NCBI GenBank assembly: GCA_030594795.1
Contig: JAUVEK010000073.1
Location: 1 to 6,938 of the forward strand
Reading direction: 5' to 3'
DNA: 6,938 bases
Source: Candidatus Nanohalarchaeota archaeon
Lineage (GTDB): Archaea; EX4484-52; B79-G9
Every line of letters begins with the position of its first letter. The stretch's first letter is position 1. Of this stretch, positions 6,919-6,938 are shown one piece after another. A program made the translations under genes and the position numbers. The notes below the pieces were generated by a model. It was given only the letters and a program-made list of their open reading frames with translations, did not search any database and had not been told where the DNA came from.

Positions 6919-6938
6919 AGAAACTCATCAAAAAGATA

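Noticed and set aside
6908..6931. Longer carB start at TTG 6931 or ATG 6928
   Set aside because: GGTG is well placed only for ATG 6907, and the added residues have no counterpart in CarB as I know it.

Overview
The window holds four genes, all on the minus strand, so the biological order runs from high to low coordinates: a carbamoyl-phosphate synthase large subunit (carB), a secreted von Willebrand factor A (VWA) surface protein, a tiny two-helix membrane protein, and a radical SAM enzyme of the AmmeMemoRadiSam family whose last codon(s) run off the window at base 1. No tRNA, rRNA, CRISPR array, insertion sequence or phage gene is visible, and no stretch over 300 bases lacks a gene.

The organism looks archaeal, probably from an uncultured lineage; this is inference with moderate confidence. 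Supporting signs are AT-rich TATA-like boxes upstream of the VWA gene, GGTG/GTGA Shine-Dalgarno-type sequences, a surface protein with twelve N-glycosylation sequons, and a C-terminal Pro-Gly/hydrophobic/Arg-Arg tail like the archaeal PGF-CTERM sorting signals. None of these alone excludes a bacterium.

Layout: carB occupies about 3698-6907 and is complete. It resembles the CAD/CPS-II type of large subunit more than the E. coli type in several blocks. A 189-base gap (3509-3697) follows, with promoter-like sequence and an inverted repeat. The VWA gene (1484-3508), the two-helix membrane gene (1158-1442) and the radical SAM gene (1-1138) then follow with gaps of only 41 and 19 bases, so they are probably one transcript.

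The most interesting part is this three-gene block. The radical SAM enzyme begins with a textbook twin-arginine (Tat) signal, so it may work outside the cytoplasmic membrane, an unusual place for a SAM- and electron-dependent enzyme. The small membrane protein has a His-X13-His pair in its second helix, a spacing used by membrane b-type cytochromes to hold two hemes, and could bring electrons across the membrane. The first gene makes a large, Cys-rich, probably glycosylated and membrane-anchored VWA protein facing the same compartment. I propose, as a hypothesis, a cell-surface redox or modification module: electron carrier, radical enzyme and surface substrate or scaffold. A run of nine A residues at the end of the membrane gene would, with a one-base slip, fuse the membrane protein to the radical SAM enzyme.
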